Source of the DNA: an uncultured Eubacteriales bacterium
Lineage (GTDB): Bacteria; Bacillota; Clostridia; Oscillospirales; Acutalibacteraceae
Assembly (NCBI GenBank): GCA_900317795.1
Contig: ONIF01000092.1
Span: forward strand, 1-8,440
Direction of reading: 5' to 3'
Length of the DNA stretch: 8,440 nucleotides
Of the stretch, positions 6,379 through 8,440 are shown piece after piece. The notes under the pieces were generated by a model, which saw only the letters and a program-made list of their open reading frames with translations, ran no database searches and was not told the DNA's origin. Numbering within the stretch: the first letter of the stretch is position 1; every line of letters starts with the position of its first letter. The translations under genes and the position numbers were made by a program.

Positions 6379-7472
6379 TACGATAATTCCTCAAAATCCA
6401 TTTTATCTATTGAAAAAAGCTTGATTTTATCACTATATTTCAAGTGCACCTTTTCTTTCTTAATACTTGTAAATGAATCTGCTATAATATATGCTTCTAT
6501 CTTTTCAAAGTCCTCTTTGCTTGATATTTGTTCCAACCATCTCAAATATCTGTTCACCTGCTCATAGGCGTGAAAATTTGCCTTTCCTCGTTTAAGCTCA
6601 ATTACCACATTGGGAATTGTTCCAAAATTAATGGAATTATTTATGCTATATAGACAAATATCGGCTCTGTCCATGTCCATAGGCTTGAATGGTGAAATTG
6701 GTACCTGACGACATAAGATATAATCATCTTTCAGGAAAGACGAAAACGGACTTAATGAAGAAAGTATTGTAAATTCAAGCTGAGCTTCATTGATAAAGTT
6801 TTGCTTAATATCAACCATTTTATCGTCAAAAAGAGTTTCTTCACCGTTTTTCTCAATTTCAACTGTTGCAGAGAAATCTATTCTATTTTGAGAATCAAAA
6901 ATCATTTTGTTAAGTTCACGCACTTCTCCGGGAGTTAATGTACAGAATCCCATATCTTGCATACTATTTGACGGAAGCGGATAAGGATATTTGCCAAGCT
7001 CAAAATATAAATCATCAGATGTTATATACTTGCCGGTCAATTCATTTTGATGAAACTGAAAAATAAACGGCTGAGCTTTATTACTGCCATTAACCTTGAA
7101 TACTCCTTCCGTTTCCGTAGGCACATATCTTGTACTTTCGTCCCAGAATAAGTTGGCATTGGATTTTATCCCCAGTGGACTTGTTTTTCCGTTCAGATAA
7201 AATGAGCCTGAATCTTTATTTCCATATATTTTCCCACCATAGACTATTTTACGTTTCAGAAAGAAAAAAACATCTGTCCCCTCTCGGCTGCAAGCATAAT
7301 CAGCCAATACAGCATAATGTTTACTTCTGCTTGAGAATACAGCATAATGTTTACTTCTGCTTGAGGGTTCCTGTGAAAAAACAGGTTTCATCAAAAATCC
7401 GTAAAGCCCTTTATTCAAATAAAGTTTTAATGACTTTTCGTCATAAAGAGCAATAAACAATCCGCCTTCCAT
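6378..7472 (-). CDS. Predicted nuclease with NucS-like PD-(D/E)XK C-terminal domain and possible PUA/EVE-like N-terminal domain
   Basis: A 364-residue protein that I cannot assign to a named family. The C-terminal third has a good PD-(D/E)XK core: Glu229/Glu233 in a helix, DRADICLY with Asp271, then NVVIELKRGKA with Glu292-x-Lys294, followed by YEQVNRYLRWL with Gln305. This layout resembles the NucS/DUF91 nucleases. The N-terminal part, HYAVLADYACSREGTDVFFF then an I-x-x-G-G-K-I-x-G stretch (about residues 52-84), has the alternating strand pattern of PUA-fold (EVE/ASCH) readers, some of which bind modified bases; that is tentative. The start is placed at ATG 7472, 8 nt after AGGTG; an upstream in-frame GTG (7481) is only 1 nt from the AGG. 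Its TAA stop shares an A with the next gene's ATG, so it is probably translationally coupled to that methylase. Residues 37-56 are two copies of a ten-residue repeat from a 30-bp duplication. It may be the nuclease of a second restriction system or a modification-dependent enzyme. Confidence 0.62.
   Translation of the reverse strand: MEGGLFIALYDEKSLKLYLNKGLYGFLMKPVFSQEPSSRSKHYAVFSSRSKHYAVLADYACSREGTDVFFFLKRKIVYGGKIYGNKDSGSFYLNGKTSPLGIKSNANLFWDESTRYVPTETEGVFKVNGSNKAQPFIFQFHQNELTGKYITSDDLYFELGKYPYPLPSNSMQDMGFCTLTPGEVRELNKMIFDSQNRIDFSATVEIEKNGEETLFDDKMVDIKQNFINEAQLEFTILSSLSPFSSFLKDDYILCRQVPISPFKPMDMDRADICLYSINNSINFGTIPNVVIELKRGKANFHAYEQVNRYLRWLEQISSKEDFEKIEAYIIADSFTSIKKEKVHLKYSDKIKLFSIDKMDFEELS
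7306..7365. repeat. Perfect 30-bp tandem duplication inside the NucS-like nuclease gene
   Basis: Bases 7306-7335 and 7336-7365 are identical over all 30 positions, and identity ends at both outer boundaries (7305 and 7366). The unit is a multiple of three, so the reading frame is kept and the protein gains ten residues: SSRSKHYAVF at 37-46 and SSRSKHYAVL at 47-56. Absence of any substitution indicates a recent event, probably replication slippage. It sits at the edge of the putative PUA/EVE-like domain. Confidence 0.97.
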
Positions 7473-7485
7473 AAAATACACACCT

Positions 7486-8340
7486 TTACAATCTACTTAT
7501 AATGCCGTTTTCCAAATCGTCAATCGAATAAATTGTTTCCAATATATCAAATGTTTCTTCCAGATTATGCCTTGTACTTTGCCACCCATGACCGTCTGTA
7601 AACCAAACAAATGTAAATCCGTCAATTTCTTCAACTTCCTGTGCTATCTGCTTATAACTGCGAGCAGTTTCATTCAGTTTTGAGCCACCACCTGCATAGA
7701 AATTTGTTTCAATGCCATAAATCATATTTTCAGTCTTTATGACAAAATCAAATCTTTTCTCGGTCTTGCCCTTATTAGATATTGCAGACAAATCTATATC
7801 CCATTTTTTAGTTATCTTGCTGATAGTCATTTCTTTGAAGTATGTTTCATTCTTAACAAATCCTGCTTTTTGAATATACCTCTCCACTAAATTTTCCATC
7901 AGATGACCGCCACGATTTTTTCTTGCGTTGGAATCAAGTCCCGTTTCCACTCCGGTAACATAGTCAACCAAGCTATGTACAATATGTTTCTCTAACAAAT
8001 CAAAAAGTCCTATTTTACGCATAAATACTGCATATTGTTCAACAGAGTAGTTCATGTTCTCGAAATCATAACAAAAATCGGTATCATTCTCCCTGATATG
8101 TATTTCACTATATCTTATAGCAATCAACAGGGGGACACACTTCAATGTTTCGGGATATTTTGTAACGATACTGATAAATTCATTTTCTATATCCTTTGAA
8201 CCTACCAAAGCATTGAGAATATTCAGTTCAACCTTGATATTGTCAACATTTTTGTGTATCTTCTCAAAATCAACATAGTATTCGTAGGGGGCTATACTCG
8301 GTCTGAACTTGCTCAGCCACTCATTAAAATCTCTTTTCAT
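7486..8340 (-). CDS. DpnII/MboI-family type II restriction endonuclease (predicted GATC)
   Basis: Predicted cytoplasmic endonuclease that cleaves unmethylated GATC, the restriction half of the system whose methylase tail lies upstream. The 284-residue length matches DpnII (about 288). Visible family motifs are the block GLDSNARKNRGGHLMENLVE at residues 134-153, then RFDFVIK (Asp198) and the signature YGIETNFYAGGGSKLNE starting near residue 208. The nuclease core therefore reads Asp198...Glu211-x-Asn213, with Asn where the classic PD-(D/E)XK fold has Lys; I recall this ETN signature as typical of the family, not a defect. The start was set at ATG 8340: a TTG one codon upstream (8343) also opens the frame, but GAGG lies 8 nt before the ATG and only 5 nt before the TTG. 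The stop overlaps the ribosome binding site of the next gene. Cleavage specificity is inferred from family and neighbour, not read from sequence. Confidence 0.92.
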   Translation of the reverse strand: MKRDFNEWLSKFRPSIAPYEYYVDFEKIHKNVDNIKVELNILNALVGSKDIENEFISIVTKYPETLKCVPLLIAIRYSEIHIRENDTDFCYDFENMNYSVEQYAVFMRKIGLFDLLEKHIVHSLVDYVTGVETGLDSNARKNRGGHLMENLVERYIQKAGFVKNETYFKEMTISKITKKWDIDLSAISNKGKTEKRFDFVIKTENMIYGIETNFYAGGGSKLNETARSYKQIAQEVEEIDGFTFVWFTDGHGWQSTRHNLEETFDILETIYSIDDLENGIISRL

Positions 8341-8356
8341 CAATTTTTCCTCACTT

Positions 8357-8440
8357 TCAAAAATTTGAAATCAGCAATTCATTGACATTATTTCTTTTGT
8401 CACCTTTACTGTTAATTCGTCTTTTTGCCGAAACTCTCTG
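8357..8440 (-). CDS. C-terminal end of a Dam/DpnM-type (D12 class) DNA adenine methylase, partial
   Basis: Only the last 27 codons and a TGA stop lie in the window; the gene enters from the right edge, in frame from base 8440. The visible tail includes INSKGDKRNNVNELLISNF. From memory, D12-class adenine methylases of the Dam/DpnM group (GATC, N6-adenine) end in a similar R-x-I-N-S-K-G-x-K-R...N-E-(L/V)-(L/I)-I-x-N-(F/Y) pattern. The stop is 16 nt before the DpnII-like endonuclease start, and the stop region overlaps that gene's ribosome binding site, so the two are almost certainly cotranscribed. In the pneumococcal DpnII locus a methylase of this class also precedes the nuclease. The assignment rests on a short tail plus context; the catalytic DPPY motif is outside the window. 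Confidence 0.75.
   Translation of the reverse strand, partial: QRVSAKRRINSKGDKRNNVNELLISNF

Noticed and set aside
7473..7481. GTG at 7481 as start of the NucS-like nuclease
   Set aside because: Only one base separates it from the AGG; ATG 7472 is correctly spaced.
8341..8343. TTG at 8343 as start of the DpnII-like nuclease
   Set aside because: It is one codon before an ATG that has better spacing from GAGG.
1..8440. CRISPR array, tRNA genes, insertion sequence ends or integrase attachment sites
   Set aside because: No regularly spaced repeats, cloverleaf sequences, transposase frames or terminal inverted repeats were seen on either strand.

Overview
The window is A+T-rich DNA with strong purine-rich ribosome binding sites, leaderless-looking dense gene packing and one extended -10 promoter. 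This fits a low-GC Bacillota (Firmicutes) genome, plausibly a gut clostridium or Ruminococcus-like organism; the genus is an inference and no taxonomic marker is present. All genes are on the minus strand, so transcription runs from right to left. I see no tRNA, rRNA, CRISPR array or insertion sequence, and no gene-free stretch above about 120 bases.

Right-hand operon (8440 down to 5291). It begins outside the window with what looks like the last 27 codons of a Dam/DpnM-type (D12 class) adenine methylase. Then follow a DpnII/MboI-family GATC endonuclease, a two-part protein with a possible PUA/EVE-like N-terminal domain and a NucS-like PD-(D/E)XK nuclease C-terminal domain, a second DNA methyltransferase of the HPPY type, and a small HigA-like XRE regulator. 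Gaps are 16 and 13 nt, then a 1-nt overlap, then 22 nt. A perfect 10-bp hairpin with a U-run closes the operon 8 nt after the last stop. Functionally this is a DpnII restriction-modification system with what may be a second nuclease/methylase pair nested inside the same transcript.

Intergenic control region (5219-5339). It holds the terminator, two TATGTAC direct repeats and an extended -10 promoter for the left-hand operon. The repeats lie where the -35 box should be, directly downstream of the regulator gene, and are a candidate operator.

Left-hand operon (5218 down to 7). A 1136-residue superfamily 2 helicase with a C-terminal PD-(D/E)XK-like nuclease domain is followed, with a 26-nt coding overlap, by a 608-residue protein of no family I can name with certainty. 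The pairing of helicase, restriction-type nuclease and a large partner whose C-terminal half has an RNase H/PIWI-like pattern recalls the described pPIWI-RE / DinG-type helicase / REase operons, but this is a weak, untested resemblance. It is the best candidate here for an undescribed defence system. Taken together the window looks like the core of a defence island.
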